Source: Rhodocyclaceae bacterium
GTDB lineage: Bacteria; Pseudomonadota; Gammaproteobacteria; Burkholderiales; Rhodocyclaceae
Length of the DNA stretch: 34,263 bases
Direction of reading: 5' to 3'
Assembly: GCA_020445765.1 (NCBI GenBank)
Contig: JAGRFY010000120.1
Coordinates: 1-34,263 of the forward strand
Part shown: positions 1-8,148 of the stretch, one piece after another
Layout: every line of letters begins with the position of its first letter
Numbering within the stretch: position 1 is the first letter of the stretch
Position numbers and translations under genes: made by a program
Notes under the pieces: generated by a model
Told to the model about the DNA's origin: nothing
Seen by the model: only the letters and a program-made list of their open reading frames with translations
The model's database searches: none

Positions 1-37
1 AATCCACAACCGACAGCTCCTGCGCAACCCGCCGCCG

Positions 38-1243
38 TCAGGCGCGCGACAGGGTCAGTCTGGCCCAGCGGCGCTTGCCAACCTGCGCGACGACTTCGCC
101 CTCTGCGACGAGCACCAGCGCCTTGTCGTCGACCCGCTGCCCATCGAGCTTGACCGCGCCCTGGCCGACCATCCTGAGCGCCTCCGAGGTACTGGCAACG
201 AGCCCTGCCTGCTTCAATAGATTGGCAATCGGCAGCCCGGCATCAGGCAGCGCCAATGCGACCAGGGGCATTTCCTCGGGCATCGCCCCCTTCTGGAATC
301 GCGCGAGAAAGTCGGCTTGAGCCGAATCCGCCGCCGATGCCCCCTGAAAGCGGGCTGTCAGTTCGTGGGCGAGCTCCAGCTTGATGTCCCGCGGATTGCG
401 ACCCTGCTCCGCCTGGTCCCTCAGGCCGACCAAGTCCCCGCTCGATCGCAGCGACAGCAGGTCGTAATAGCGCCACATCAGGTCGTCCGACACGGACATC
501 ACTTTGCCGAAGATCTCTCCGGCAGGCTCGTCGATGCCGATGTAGTTGCCGAGCGACTTGGACATCTTATTGACGCCATCAAGTCCTTCGAGCAGCGGCA
601 TCATCAGTACGCACTGGGGCTGCTGGCCGTAATGCTTCTGCATCTCGCGACCCATCAGCAGATTGAAGCGCTGATCCGTACCGCCCAACTCGACGTCGGC
701 CTTGAGCGCCACGGAATCGTAGCCCTGGCACAGCGGATACAGGAATTCGTGAATCGAAATCGACTGATTGGCGGAGTAGCGCCTGGCGAAGTCGTCCCGT
801 TCGAGCATGCGTGCAACCGTCTGCAGCGAGGCCAGCCGGATCATGTCGCCCGCGTCGAGCTGGTTCATCCAACTGGAATTGAAGCAAATCTCGGTGCGTG
901 CCGGATCGAGGATCTTGAAGATCTGGGAGCGGTAGGTTTCGGCATTCTGCGAAATCTGCTCCCGCGTCAGCGGCGGACGCGTGGCGTTCTTGCCCGAGGG
1001 ATCGCCGATCATGCCGGTGAAGTCACCGATCAGGAACAACACCTGATGCCCCAGGTCCTGGAACTGTCGCAGCTTGTTGATCAGTACCGTATGACCCAGG
1101 TGCAGATCGGGCGCAGTGGGATCAAAGCCGGCCTTGACCCGCAATGGACGGCCCGCACGCAAACGTTCGGACAACTCCGATTCGAGCAACAGTTCGCTCG
1201 CGCCGCGCTTGATCAGCGCGAAATCCTGGTCAGTGTGCTGCAT
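38..1243 (-). CDS. tyrS: Tyrosyl-tRNA synthetase
   Basis: Cytoplasmic class I aminoacyl-tRNA synthetase that charges tRNA-Tyr with tyrosine using ATP. The 401-residue protein shows the HIGH-type signature HLGH at residues 48-51, inside the segment [12 protein letters not shown]. The KMSKS loop is at 226-230, and the tyrosine-site region [11 protein letters not shown] is near 185-194. The last ~65 residues fit the C-terminal S4 RNA-binding domain. The length is right for the shorter, TyrZ-like bacterial form. The ATG start agrees with the family N-terminus, and GGAG lies a few bases upstream. It diverges from an M23 peptidase gene across a 78-base gap, an arrangement common in gammaproteobacteria. 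The family assignment is secure. Confidence 0.97.
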   Translation of the reverse strand: MQHTDQDFALIKRGASELLLESELSERLRAGRPLRVKAGFDPTAPDLHLGHTVLINKLRQFQDLGHQVLFLIGDFTGMIGDPSGKNATRPPLTREQISQNAETYRSQIFKILDPARTEICFNSSWMNQLDAGDMIRLASLQTVARMLERDDFARRYSANQSISIHEFLYPLCQGYDSVALKADVELGGTDQRFNLLMGREMQKHYGQQPQCVLMMPLLEGLDGVNKMSKSLGNYIGIDEPAGEIFGKVMSVSDDLMWRYYDLLSLRSSGDLVGLRDQAEQGRNPRDIKLELAHELTARFQGASAADSAQADFLARFQKGAMPEEMPLVALALPDAGLPIANLLKQAGLVASTSEALRMVGQGAVKLDGQRVDDKALVLVAEGEVVAQVGKRRWARLTLSRA

Positions 1244-1286
1244 TTCCTTACGCTCCGAGGCGATGTATGCATGGCGGCTTGTTTGC

Positions 1287-1292
1287 TAAACT
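1287..1292 (+). promoter_or_regulatory. Candidate extended -10 promoter of the M23 peptidase gene
   Basis: The tyrS/M23 intergenic gap contains TGCTAAACT. This is an extended -10 element (TG-N followed by TAAACT, four of six consensus bases). It would start transcription near 1299, about 23 bases before the ATG. No good -35 box is present, as is usual for extended -10 promoters. It was found by eye only. Confidence 0.35.
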
Positions 1293-1321
1293 GGCAGGAT
1301 TAACCACCGTGAGGGATATCC

Positions 1322-2632
1322 ATGCGTGACGCCGAGCCCGGAATTCTAGACGATTCGGTCTCGCACGCCCGCTCGCGCGCGGGCGTGACGGTGGTCGGCG
1401 TGAGCCTGTCGCTGGCCTTCGTGTCAGCGCTGGCAATGGTGCCTGGCCGCGACGACGACCAATCCCGGATCAACCGGGTCGTCGAGACGCTCGACCCGCC
1501 ATCTCACAGGGTGCTGCCAGGTGACAACTCGCCGTTCGTCCGCACCGCGCGGATCAATTCCGGCGACACCCTGGGCGACCTGCTGGCCCGGATCGGAACC
1601 CGCAGCACCGACGTGGTCCGCGCGATGACTGCCACTGCTGAAGGCAAGGCAGCAATCAGGCGCCTGAGGGCCGGACGCACCGTGAGCGCCCTGGTCACGC
1701 CCGACGGCGAACTCGTGGCGCTCGACGTGCCGGTCACCGAGCGGGATTTCTACCGGCTCGAGCGCCAGGATGGCGAGTTGCGTGCGATCGACGGTGAAGC
1801 GCTCCACGGCTCGCTGACGCGGGTCGGCTCGGGCACGATCACCAGCAGCCTGTTTGCTGCTGCAGATGGCGCCGGCCTGCCTGATGCAGTGACGATGAAG
1901 CTTGCCGAACTGTTCGGCACCGAGATCGACTTCCACACTGATATCAGGGCCGGCGACGAGTTCAGTGTTCTGTACGAAGCCAAGACCCGCAACGGCGTCG
2001 AGGTCGGCATCGAGAGAATCCTCGCTGCCGAATTCGTCAACCAGGGGCGGCGCCATACGGTGATCCAGTTCGACGACGGGGACGGCAATTTCGGCTACTA
2101 CACACCCGAAGGCCGCAACCTGAAACAGGCATTCCTGCGCTCGCCGCTCGAATTCTCGCGCGTCACTTCCGGCTTCAAGATGCGCTTCCATCCGATCAAG
2201 AAGGCCTGGCGACGCCATACCGGCGTCGACTTCGGCGCAGCAAGTGGCACTGCGATCAAGGCGACCTCGAACGGGAAGGTCGATTTCGTCGGCAGCAAGC
2301 GCGGCTATGGCAAGACCGTCATCTTGAAGCACCGAAATCGCATCACCACGCTCTACGCACACATGAGTCGCTTCCCACCGAAGCTGCGACGAGGCCAATC
2401 GGTGGCACAGGGCGACGTCATCGGTTACGTCGGCGCCACCGGCTGGGCGACGGGGCCTCACCTGCATTACGAGTTCCGGAACGACAATAAGCCGGTCGAT
2501 CCGATGAAGGTAACGCTGCCGGAGGCCGAGCCCCTGGCGCCGTCAGATTTCGAACGCTTCCGCAAGATCGCCGAACGGCGGCTGACTCAGCTGGCAACCC
2601 TCAACTATCGAACCACGGTCGCAAGCCGCTGA
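1322..2632 (+). CDS. M23-family peptidoglycan endopeptidase (MepM-like)
   Basis: Predicted envelope zinc metallopeptidase that cleaves peptide cross-links in peptidoglycan. An N-terminal hydrophobic segment at about residues 21-40 acts as anchor or signal. A middle region at about 75-275 resembles the LysM/OapA-type and Csd3-like regulatory domains of MepM relatives. The C-terminal M23 (lysostaphin-type) domain spans about 280-395. Zinc-site motifs are clear: HTGVD (H299, D303), YAH (H347) and HLH (H380, H382). The ATG is preceded by GAGGG at a good distance. It diverges from tyrS, and erpA follows in convergent orientation. In many gammaproteobacteria anmK sits directly downstream; it is absent here. 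The family is certain; the exact bond specificity is inferred. Confidence 0.9.
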   Translation: MRDAEPGILDDSVSHARSRAGVTVVGVSLSLAFVSALAMVPGRDDDQSRINRVVETLDPPSHRVLPGDNSPFVRTARINSGDTLGDLLARIGTRSTDVVRAMTATAEGKAAIRRLRAGRTVSALVTPDGELVALDVPVTERDFYRLERQDGELRAIDGEALHGSLTRVGSGTITSSLFAAADGAGLPDAVTMKLAELFGTEIDFHTDIRAGDEFSVLYEAKTRNGVEVGIERILAAEFVNQGRRHTVIQFDDGDGNFGYYTPEGRNLKQAFLRSPLEFSRVTSGFKMRFHPIKKAWRRHTGVDFGAASGTAIKATSNGKVDFVGSKRGYGKTVILKHRNRITTLYAHMSRFPPKLRRGQSVAQGDVIGYVGATGWATGPHLHYEFRNDNKPVDPMKVTLPEAEPLAPSDFERFRKIAERRLTQLATLNYRTTVASR

Positions 2633-2663
2633 CACCCCGCCTGGCCACGCCAACAAGAAGACG

Positions 2664-2690
2664 AGGGCGCCCCCCCCGGAGAGGCGCCCT
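2664..2690 (+). terminator. Hairpin between the convergent M23 peptidase and erpA genes
   Basis: The 8-bp perfect stem AGGGCGCC/GGCGCCCT (2664-2671 and 2683-2690) has an 11-base loop and lies 31 bases after the peptidase stop codon. It is followed by TCTTGCT rather than a clean T run, so efficiency is uncertain. It lies between two convergent genes and could serve either. Confidence 0.5.
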
Positions 2691-2757
2691 TCTTGCTCCG
2701 GAAGCCGGAGTGGAGTCCGCCCCGCCCGTCAGCGAGGCCGTCCTCGCGCCCCCTCGT

Positions 2758-3108
2758 TCAGACGCTGAACGAGGAACCGCAGCCGCAGGTCGTCGTTGCG
2801 TTCGGATTTCTGATCACGAACTGGGAACCTTCGAGACCCTCGGAGTAGTCAATCTCTGCGCCTACCAGGTACTGGTAGCTCATCGCGTCGATCAGCAGCG
2901 TCACGCCGTTCTTCTCCATCGACGTGTCGTCGTCGTTGGCGACCTCGTCGAACGTGAAGCCGTACTGGAAGCCCGAGCAGCCGCCACCGGTGACGAAGAC
3001 CCGCAGCTTCAGGTCCGGATTGCCTTCCTCGTCGATCAATTCCTTGACCTTGGACGCAGCGCTATCGGTAAAGACCAACGGCGCGGGGGTATCTACAGCG
3101 GTATTCAT
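2758..3108 (-). CDS. erpA: Iron-sulfur cluster insertion protein ErpA
   Basis: A-type carrier that delivers Fe-S clusters to apoproteins in the cytoplasm; in E. coli it is needed to mature IspG/IspH and respiratory enzymes. The 116-residue protein has the HesB/IscA fold signature, with cluster-ligand cysteines C44 ([11 protein letters not shown]), C108 and C110 (TTCGCGSSF near the C-terminus). The start was placed at the internal ATG ending at 3108. A strong GGAG lies just upstream, and the family N-terminus begins here; the longer reading frame upstream is not conserved-looking. It is a monocistronic minus-strand gene with its own candidate promoter. Confidence 0.95.
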   Translation of the reverse strand: MNTAVDTPAPLVFTDSAASKVKELIDEEGNPDLKLRVFVTGGGCSGFQYGFTFDEVANDDDTSMEKNGVTLLIDAMSYQYLVGAEIDYSEGLEGSQFVIRNPNATTTCGCGSSFSV

Positions 3109-3171
3109 GCCATCTCCTTCAGGGGTTGCCAGCCGCCGGCGGTCGCACCCTCCGATCCGGCTTGTCAATAC

Positions 3172-3201
3172 ACTATATAGGGACCACAAAGCCAAAGCCA
3201 A
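3172..3201 (-). promoter_or_regulatory. Candidate sigma-70 promoter of erpA
   Basis: On the minus strand, TTGGCT (3196-3201) is followed after 18 bases by TATAGT (3172-3177, five of six consensus bases). This gives a start near 3165 and a leader of about 57 bases. The AT-rich TATATAGTG stands out in a GC-rich background. No clear IscR site was recognised. Confidence 0.5.
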
Positions 3202-3242
3202 GTGCCGGCACGGGCCGTTCGGCGGCTGGCTTCAGGGCGAAA

Positions 3243-3271
3243 AACAAAAATGCCCCGCCATCGGCGGGGCA
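3243..3271 (-). terminator. Rho-independent terminator of rplM-rpsI
   Basis: The perfect 9-bp stem TGCCCCGCC/GGCGGGGCA (3251-3259 and 3263-3271) has a 3-base loop. On the minus strand it is followed by TTTTTGTTTT. It lies 26 bases after the rpsI stop codon, where the operon should end. Confidence 0.9.
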
Positions 3272-3296
3272 TCTTCAGCAAAAGCGGAACCGCCGA

Positions 3297-3689
3297 TCAG
3301 CGCTTCGAGAATTGCTTGCGACGACGCGCCTTGCGCAGACCAACCTTCTTGCGCTCGACCTCGCGGGCGTCGCGGCTGACCAAGCCAGCCTTGCGCAACA
3401 CCGCCTTCAACTCGCCGTCGTGGTCGATCAGCGCGCGCGTGATGCCGTGTCGAACGGCGCCGGCCTGGCCCGACTCGCCACCGCCGGTGACGTTCACCAT
3501 GATGTCGAAGGCGCCCTCGTTCTCGGTCAGCACCAGCGGCTGTCGAACGATCATGCGACCGGTCTCGCGGGAAAAGAACTCGTCCAGTTCCTTGCCATTG
3601 ACCACGATTTTGCCGGATCCCGGCTTCATGAACACTCGAGCGACCGCGGTCTTGCGGCGTCCGGTGCCATAGTTGTAACTCACCGCCAT
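3297..3689 (-). CDS. rpsI: 30S ribosomal protein S9
   Basis: Small-subunit ribosomal protein whose C-terminal tail reaches the P-site tRNA. The 130-residue length is typical. The protein opens with the family pattern [13 protein letters not shown], carries [15 protein letters not shown] near residues 65-80, and ends in the basic tail [17 protein letters not shown], with the conserved final SKR. It is the second gene of the rplM-rpsI operon, 14 bases after rplM, and is followed by a strong terminator. Confidence 0.98.
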   Translation of the reverse strand: MAVSYNYGTGRRKTAVARVFMKPGSGKIVVNGKELDEFFSRETGRMIVRQPLVLTENEGAFDIMVNVTGGGESGQAGAVRHGITRALIDHDGELKAVLRKAGLVSRDAREVERKKVGLRKARRRKQFSKR

Positions 3690-3703
3690 CTATAGGCTCC
3701 TAG

Positions 3704-4132
3704 TCAGATCTCGAGAGCTTTCGGTTGCTGCGCCGAATGCGGATGGTCGCCGCCAGCGTAGCACTTCATCTTCTTCAGCATCGCGTAGCCGAGAGGGCCC
3801 TTCGGCAGCATGCCCTTGACGGCCTTTTCCAACACGCGCGCAGGAAACTTCTGCTGCAACTTCTCAAAGCTGGTCTCGTAGATGCCGCCGGGGTAGCCGG
3901 TATGCCGGTAGTACTTCTTGTCGGTCGCCTTGGCACCGGTCACGCGAAGCTTGTCGACATTGACGACCACGATGTAATCGCCGGTATCCACATGAGGCGT
4001 GTATTCGGCCTTGTGCTTGCCCCGCAGGCGGCGGGCGACTTCGGCTGCGAGCCGGCCAAGAACCTTGTCGGTCGCATCGACGACGAACCAGTCGCGCTTG
4101 ACCTCGTGCGGCTTGGCAGAAAACGTTTTCAT
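3704..4132 (-). CDS. rplM: 50S ribosomal protein L13
   Basis: Early-assembling large-subunit ribosomal protein. The 142-residue length equals that of E. coli L13. Recognisable motifs are the start [20 protein letters not shown], the segment [18 protein letters not shown] near 38-55, and [19 protein letters not shown] near 105-125. The start is the ATG ending at 4132; the upstream in-frame extension is leader sequence. It is the first gene of the rplM-rpsI operon. In E. coli L13 is reported to repress its own operon; here the leader has a 6-bp hairpin that could take part in such control, which is inference. Confidence 0.98.
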   Translation of the reverse strand: MKTFSAKPHEVKRDWFVVDATDKVLGRLAAEVARRLRGKHKAEYTPHVDTGDYIVVVNVDKLRVTGAKATDKKYYRHTGYPGGIYETSFEKLQQKFPARVLEKAVKGMLPKGPLGYAMLKKMKCYAGGDHPHSAQQPKALEI

Positions 4133-4150
4133 CTTGTCCTCGAACGGAAT

Positions 4151-4166
4151 CGGCCGCAACCGGCCG
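4151..4166 (-). promoter_or_regulatory. Stem-loop in the rplM leader
   Basis: Palindromic CGGCCG at 4151-4156 and 4161-4166 with a 4-base loop sits in the ~46-base leader between the predicted rplM start site and the ATG. It could be a translational control element for the ribosomal operon, but only the structure is visible. Confidence 0.35.
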
Positions 4167-4184
4167 CTAAGCAGAAAGCCGATG

Positions 4185-4214
4185 ATGGTAGAGCAGCATG
4201 CCATGCACTGTCAA
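4185..4214 (-). promoter_or_regulatory. Candidate sigma-70 promoter of rplM-rpsI
   Basis: On the minus strand a perfect -35 box TTGACA (4209-4214) is followed after 18 bases by TACCAT (4185-4190, four of six). The transcript would start near 4178 and carry a leader of about 46 bases before the rplM ATG. Confidence 0.6.
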
Positions 4215-4342
4215 TGAAAACGCCGAGCTCGGGTCTGGGTGGCGATCGCCGTGCATGGCCTGTCCGCAGCTTCGATGGCAGTCCCGATCGCCGGCACGCC
4301 GCTCTGGCGGCCGTGCGACGAACATCCGGAGCGGTCATGACG

Positions 4343-4370
4343 AAAAAAAACGCAGCTCCGAGGAGCTGCG
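4343..4370 (-). terminator. Strong Rho-independent terminator ending an intergenic minus-strand transcript
   Basis: The perfect stem CGCAGCTC/GAGCTGCG (outer limits 4351-4370, 4-base loop CGAG) is followed on the minus strand by eight T residues (complement of 4343-4350). No protein gene on the minus strand lies directly upstream, so it must end a non-coding or very short transcript. On the plus strand no T run follows. Confidence 0.85.
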
Positions 4371-4500
4371 CTAAATCCACACCAAAGGAGGAGGGTGGAG
4401 GAGACATCGTTTGGGTCGATGGCGACCCGACTGAGATGAATTATGGCCAAGCAAGCCTTGCCCGGCAAGCATTTTTTGTGCGCCGCACTACAAACTTTTC
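4343..4500 (-). ncRNA. Candidate small RNA with C-rich anti-Shine-Dalgarno stretch
   Basis: A putative ~158-nt RNA runs from a promoter-like sequence (start near 4500) to the hairpin-U8 terminator at 4343. In RNA order it shows an A/U-rich 5' part, a short stem-loop near 4457-4469, a 6-bp stem GGGTCG/CGACCC (4413-4428), then a pyrimidine-rich open stretch (4382-4405) containing three or four CCUCC/CUCC units, then the terminator. A C-rich single-stranded anti-SD segment placed just before the terminator is typical of trans-acting sRNAs that block ribosome binding. Longer reading frames here look non-coding; a 31-codon minus-strand frame starting at 4536 would begin upstream of the predicted start site. 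No known sRNA family is recognised, and expression is not shown by sequence alone. Confidence 0.5.
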
Positions 4501-4506
4501 TATGCC

Positions 4507-4536
4507 TGTATAAATAATATTTATCCCATTTGTCAT
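4507..4536 (-). promoter_or_regulatory. Candidate promoter of the intergenic small RNA
   Basis: On the minus strand ATGACA (4531-4536, five of six of TTGACA) is followed after 18 bases by TATACA (4507-4512, four of six), giving a start near 4500. The spacer is very A/T-rich and contains a 15-base palindrome. Confidence 0.45.
4510..4524. repeat. A/T-rich 15-base palindrome in the sRNA/OsmC intergenic region
   Basis: ATAAATA and TATTTAT form a perfect 7-bp inverted repeat around one central A. It falls mostly between the -35 and -10 boxes predicted for the minus-strand RNA and about 95 bases upstream of the OsmC-like gene. It could be an operator or just an A/T-rich promoter element; no regulator family is recognised. 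Confidence 0.4.
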
Positions 4537-4618
4537 GGTCTTTGGCGCATCGCGAATTGCACGGACCAGGCGGAATTGTTCGACAATGACGCCCTCCCCC
4601 ACGCAAAGGAGAAGTGCC

Positions 4619-5038
4619 TTGGAATGCACGATCAAATGGCTCGACGGCATGAGCTTCATCGCCGAAACCGGTACCGGGCACCTGGTGGCCATGGATGGCG
4701 CGCCCGACGCCGGCGGCCGCAACCTGGCGCCGCGGCCAATGGAGATGCTGCTCGCCGGCGCCGGCGGCTGTACGGCCTTCGACGTCGTCCTGATCCTGAA
4801 GCGCGGCCGTCAGGACGTGCGTGGCTGCACGGTCAAGTTGCACGCGGAGCGCGCAGAGACGGACCCCAAGGTGTTCACGCGCATTCGTTTCGTCTACACA
4901 ATCAGCGGCAAGGGACTGAACGCCGACAAGGTCGAACGGGCAATCCACCTGTCGGCGGAAAAGTATTGTTCGGCGTCGATCATGCTCGGCAAGTCTGCCG
5001 AGATCGTGCACGACTGGGAGATCGTCGAGGCAGACTGA
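4619..5038 (+). CDS. OsmC family protein, YhfA type
   Basis: Member of the OsmC/Ohr fold. Characterised relatives reduce organic hydroperoxides with a paired cysteine; YhfA-type members have no settled role. I prefer a TTG start at 4619. AGGAG lies seven bases upstream, and the resulting 139-residue protein begins ECTIKWLDGMSF, matching the E. coli YhfA N-terminus in pattern. The ATG further upstream (4535) would add 28 residues that look non-coding. The two family cysteines are present: C51 in GAGGCTAFD and C117 in SAEKYCSAS. PRPMEMLLAGAGG near 39-50 is the conserved core. It is a lone gene, with the LT/proS pair convergent downstream. Confidence 0.88.
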   Translation: MECTIKWLDGMSFIAETGTGHLVAMDGAPDAGGRNLAPRPMEMLLAGAGGCTAFDVVLILKRGRQDVRGCTVKLHAERAETDPKVFTRIRFVYTISGKGLNADKVERAIHLSAEKYCSASIMLGKSAEIVHDWEIVEAD

Positions 5039-5050
5039 CCTGATGGCGGC

Positions 5051-5728
5051 TCAGTTCGCGATTGCCTCATTGGTTCCGTCGCCGGCGGCCACCGTGCCAT
5101 CATTCCAATGCCAGTTGCGGCGCCACGCCCTGAGCACCAGGTTCGGATACCGCGCCTTCCCCAAGGACCCGTTGTAGCGTCCGAGGGCACGGAACAGATT
5201 GCCCTTCTCGATATCGACGTAATGGCGAAGGATCGTGCAGCCATAGCGCAGGTTGGTGCGCAGATGGAAAAGGTTGTCGTCGTCGTCGCCGATGAGCCCG
5301 ATCCAGAACGGCATGACCTGCATGTAGCCCCGGGCCCTGGCGGAAGATACGGCGTACTTGCGGAACGCGCTTTCGACCTGGATCACGCTCAGCACCAATT
5401 GCGGATCGAGGCCCGCACGCTGGGCCTCGTAGTACGCGGTCTTCAGAAATTCCATGCGGAACCGCGGATCATCGATGTAGCGGGCCACGCGGACCGACAT
5501 CGCCTCCAGCCACCGCCGCTTGGCGCTTTCACTCGCGAACACCGGCTCGGGCGATGCATGATCGCTGACGGCCGAGTGAAGTGACGCCTGCACGCTGGCC
5601 GACAGCGGTTCGTACCGCTGGTTGCCGGCAATTCCCGACGCAGGCAAGGCCATGGCCAGAACGATCGCAATCGCTCCGACGCCGCGGCACCTGTAGTCAG
5701 GCTTAGGAACGGACCCGCTGCTGCACAC
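5051..5728 (-). CDS. Exported lytic transglycosylase (SLT family)
   Basis: Predicted periplasmic murein lytic transglycosylase cleaving MurNAc-GlcNAc bonds with formation of anhydro-MurNAc. The SLT domain covers about residues 98-200. The catalytic glutamate is E119 in the pattern VIQVESAF, followed by GYMQVMP (134-140) and ALGRYNGS (181-188). The start is uncertain. A GTG ending at 5728 gives a 225-residue protein with a short basic N-terminus and the hydrophobic signal segment [17 protein letters not shown], with GAGG about nine bases upstream. A later ATG (5651-5653) would cut into the signal. With the GTG start the gene overlaps the end of proS by 26 bases, suggesting co-transcription and coupling. 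Confidence 0.87.
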   Translation of the reverse strand: MCSSGSVPKPDYRCRGVGAIAIVLAMALPASGIAGNQRYEPLSASVQASLHSAVSDHASPEPVFASESAKRRWLEAMSVRVARYIDDPRFRMEFLKTAYYEAQRAGLDPQLVLSVIQVESAFRKYAVSSARARGYMQVMPFWIGLIGDDDDNLFHLRTNLRYGCTILRHYVDIEKGNLFRALGRYNGSLGKARYPNLVLRAWRRNWHWNDGTVAAGDGTNEAIAN

Positions 5729-7412
5729 CTTCGACCACCTCGTCCACCGGGATTCGCTCCGCACCGCCCCCGGCTCTGGCGTTGTATTCGACGATGCCAT
5801 CGGCCAGACCACGGTCACCGATCGTGATCCGGTGTGGCACGCCGATCAGTTCCCAGTCGGCGAACATCACGCCCGGGCGCTCCCCCCGATCGTCCAGGAT
5901 CACATCGACGCCGACCGCCATCAAGGACTCGTAGATGCCGCGGGCGCGCTCCCGCACTGCCTCCGACTTGGCCCAGCCGACCGGGCAGATCACCGCCTCG
6001 AACGGCGCGATTGCATCCGGCCACACGATGCCCCGCTCGTCCCAGTTCTGCTCGATGGCCGCCCCCAGGATGCGGGACACCCCGATCCCGTAGCAACCCA
6101 TCTCCATCACCTGCTCGCGGCCGTTCTCGTCGAGGAAGCGGCAGCCAAGGGCTTCGGAATACTTGGTCCGCAGCTGAAAGATGTGGCCGACCTCGATGCC
6201 GCGACAGATCTTGAGCTTGCCGCCCCCATCCGGGGACGGGTCGCCTTCGACCACATTGCGCAGATCCGCCGTTTCGGGCTCGACGAAGTCGCGGCCGATA
6301 TTGGCACCCGTCAGATGAAAGTCGGTCTCGTTGGCACCGATCACGAAATCTGCCATCGCGGCGACACTGCGATCCATCACCACGCGCCCGGCGAAACCGA
6401 CGGGGCCCAGCGAGCCGGGCTCGGCACCGAAGGCGGCCTGGATTGCCGATGGCGCGGCAAAGGTCAGCGGACTGCGTACGCCTTCCAGATTCTGGGCCTT
6501 GATCTCGTTCAGTTCGTGGTCGCCGCGCACCATCATCAGCACCGGAGCGCCATCCTCCGCCTCCACCACGATCGCCTTGACCGTGGTCTGGACCGGGATC
6601 GCGAGGAAGGCGGCGAGCTGCTCGATCGTACGCACACCGGGGGTATGGATCTTCGCGAGGTCGATACCGGGGGACGGCCTCGCGGCCGATGGCGCCACTG
6701 CCTCGGCCAGCTCGACGTTGGCGGCGTAGTCAGATTCCGGGCAATACGCAATGGCGTCTTCGCCGGTCTCGGCGATCACGTGAAATTCGTGCGAACCGCT
6801 GCCGCCGATCGAACCGGTGTCGGCTGCCACCGAGCGAAACTCCAGGCCCAGCCGGCTGAAGATGCGCGTGTAGGTCGCATGCATGTTGCCGTATTCGCGC
6901 TCGAGGTCCTGGTAGTCGGCATGGAAGGAGTAGCCGTCCTTCATGACGAACTCCCGGCCCCGCATGACGCCGAAGCGCGGGCGGATCTCGTCGCGGAACT
7001 TCGTCTGGATCTGATAGAAATGCTTCGGCAATTGCCGGTAGCTGCGCAATTCCCGCCGTGCGATGTCCCCGATCACCTCCTCGTGAGTCGGGCCGATCAC
7101 GAAATCGCGCTCATGGCGATCCTTGAACCGCAGCAGTTCCGGCCCGTAGAGCTCCCAGCGGCCGGATTCCTGCCACAGTTCGGCCGGCTGGACGGCCGGC
7201 ATCAGCAGTTCGATCGCGCCGGCCCGGTTCATTTCCTCGCGCACGATGCCCTCGACCTTGCGCAGGCAGCGCAGACCGATGGGCATCCAGCTGTAGATGC
7301 CGGCGGCCGCCTTGCGAATCAGGCCGGCACGCAACATCAGCTTCTGGCTGGCGACCTCTGCGTCGGACGGGGCTTCCTTCAGGGTGGAGATGAAGAATTG
7401 CGATGCACGCAT
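5703..7412 (-). CDS. proS: Prolyl-tRNA synthetase
   Basis: Class II synthetase charging tRNA-Pro. The 569 residues match the long bacterial form that includes a YbaK-like cis-editing domain between motifs 2 and 3 (about 225-400), which clears Ala-tRNA-Pro. Motif 2 is visible at 139-163, with segments [19 protein letters not shown] and MKDGYSF. Motif 3 is in [18 protein letters not shown], and an anticodon-binding domain follows. The ATG ending at 7412 starts the classical N-terminus [15 protein letters not shown]; the longer frame upstream is discarded. It diverges from rppH and overlaps the downstream transglycosylase gene. Confidence 0.97.
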   Translation of the reverse strand: MRASQFFISTLKEAPSDAEVASQKLMLRAGLIRKAAAGIYSWMPIGLRCLRKVEGIVREEMNRAGAIELLMPAVQPAELWQESGRWELYGPELLRFKDRHERDFVIGPTHEEVIGDIARRELRSYRQLPKHFYQIQTKFRDEIRPRFGVMRGREFVMKDGYSFHADYQDLEREYGNMHATYTRIFSRLGLEFRSVAADTGSIGGSGSHEFHVIAETGEDAIAYCPESDYAANVELAEAVAPSAARPSPGIDLAKIHTPGVRTIEQLAAFLAIPVQTTVKAIVVEAEDGAPVLMMVRGDHELNEIKAQNLEGVRSPLTFAAPSAIQAAFGAEPGSLGPVGFAGRVVMDRSVAAMADFVIGANETDFHLTGANIGRDFVEPETADLRNVVEGDPSPDGGGKLKICRGIEVGHIFQLRTKYSEALGCRFLDENGREQVMEMGCYGIGVSRILGAAIEQNWDERGIVWPDAIAPFEAVICPVGWAKSEAVRERARGIYESLMAVGVDVILDDRGERPGVMFADWELIGVPHRITIGDRGLADGIVEYNARAGGGAERIPVDEVVEGVQQRVRS

Positions 7413-7549
7413 GGAACGATCCGGTTTGGCGATGTCGAAAAGGAAGATTCTAGCGGGATTGGCGCTTCCGCGGTTTCCGCGGAGTTTCTTTCTTTTGCCC
7501 GGGAAATGTGGAAGAATCCTTGTCAATCCATGCATTTAGAGGTTTGGCA

Positions 7550-8074
7550 ATGCTCGACCGTGAAGGCTACCGCCCGAACGTCGGCATCATCCTGGTCAAT
7601 GCGCGAAACGAGGTTTTCTGGGGCAAGCGGATACGTGAACACTCTTGGCAGTTCCCTCAGGGCGGCATCAAGCACGGTGAGAATCCCGAGCAGGCCATGT
7701 ACCGGGAGCTCTTCGAGGAAGTCGGTCTGCAACCCGAGCACGTGAAGATCATCGGTCGCACGCGGGGCTGGTTGAGATACGACGTTCCGAAGAACTGGAT
7801 CAAGCGGGAATGGCGCAACACCTATCGGGGTCAGAAGCAGATCTGGTTTCTGTTGCGGCTCGTTGGCAGGGACACCGACGTCTCGCTGCGCGCCAGTTCC
7901 CATCCCGAGTTCGATGCCTGGCGCTGGAGCGAGTACTGGGTTCCACTCGAAACGGTGATCGAATTCAAGCGCGACGTCTATCAGCGCGCCCTGAACGAAC
8001 TGGCGCGGTTGCTCTTCCGGGACCGGATTTGCGACAGGCCGGCGGCGTACCGCAGCAGCAGGGTCGTCAGCTGA
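7550..8074 (+). CDS. rppH: RNA pyrophosphohydrolase RppH
   Basis: Nudix hydrolase that removes pyrophosphate from the 5' end of mRNAs and so opens them to RNase E decay. The complete Nudix box runs from G38 to L60, with E44, R52, E53, E56 and E57 in the expected GX5EX7REUXEEXGU spacing. The N-terminal [17 protein letters not shown] and the [12 protein letters not shown] segment are typical of RppH rather than other Nudix enzymes. The start was set at 7550 because AGAGG lies seven bases upstream; the upstream extension lacks family similarity. The length of 174 residues is close to E. coli RppH. Confidence 0.95.
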   Translation: MLDREGYRPNVGIILVNARNEVFWGKRIREHSWQFPQGGIKHGENPEQAMYRELFEEVGLQPEHVKIIGRTRGWLRYDVPKNWIKREWRNTYRGQKQIWFLLRLVGRDTDVSLRASSHPEFDAWRWSEYWVPLETVIEFKRDVYQRALNELARLLFRDRICDRPAAYRSSRVVS

Positions 8075-8148
8075 CTCGTCCCTGCCCATAGCGATTTTGG
8101 CGTCCGGCCCCAGGGCCGGCTGTTGCAACGTGAGGAGGGAGGGACACG

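Noticed and set aside
1-37. A gene at the left edge before the tyrS stop.
   Set aside because: Only 37 bases are present; nothing can be supported.
4381-4478. A plus-strand regulatory RNA at the sRNA locus: G-rich AGGAGGAGGGTGGAGGAG tract, a GGGTCG/CGACCC stem that pairs slightly better on the plus strand, and a weak 5-bp hairpin followed by T6.
   Set aside because: The plus-strand terminator stem is weak and no plus-strand promoter or downstream start was found, while the minus strand has a strong hairpin-U8 and promoter-like boxes. The plus-strand reading cannot be excluded.
4436-4513. A 25-codon plus-strand frame starting ATGAATTATGGC downstream of a Shine-Dalgarno-like purine tract.
   Set aside because: The spacing from the purine tract is too long and no family or conservation can be seen.
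5832-7745. A 637-codon plus-strand frame opposite proS.
   Set aside because: It is a shadow of proS, which has complete class II motifs and an editing domain.
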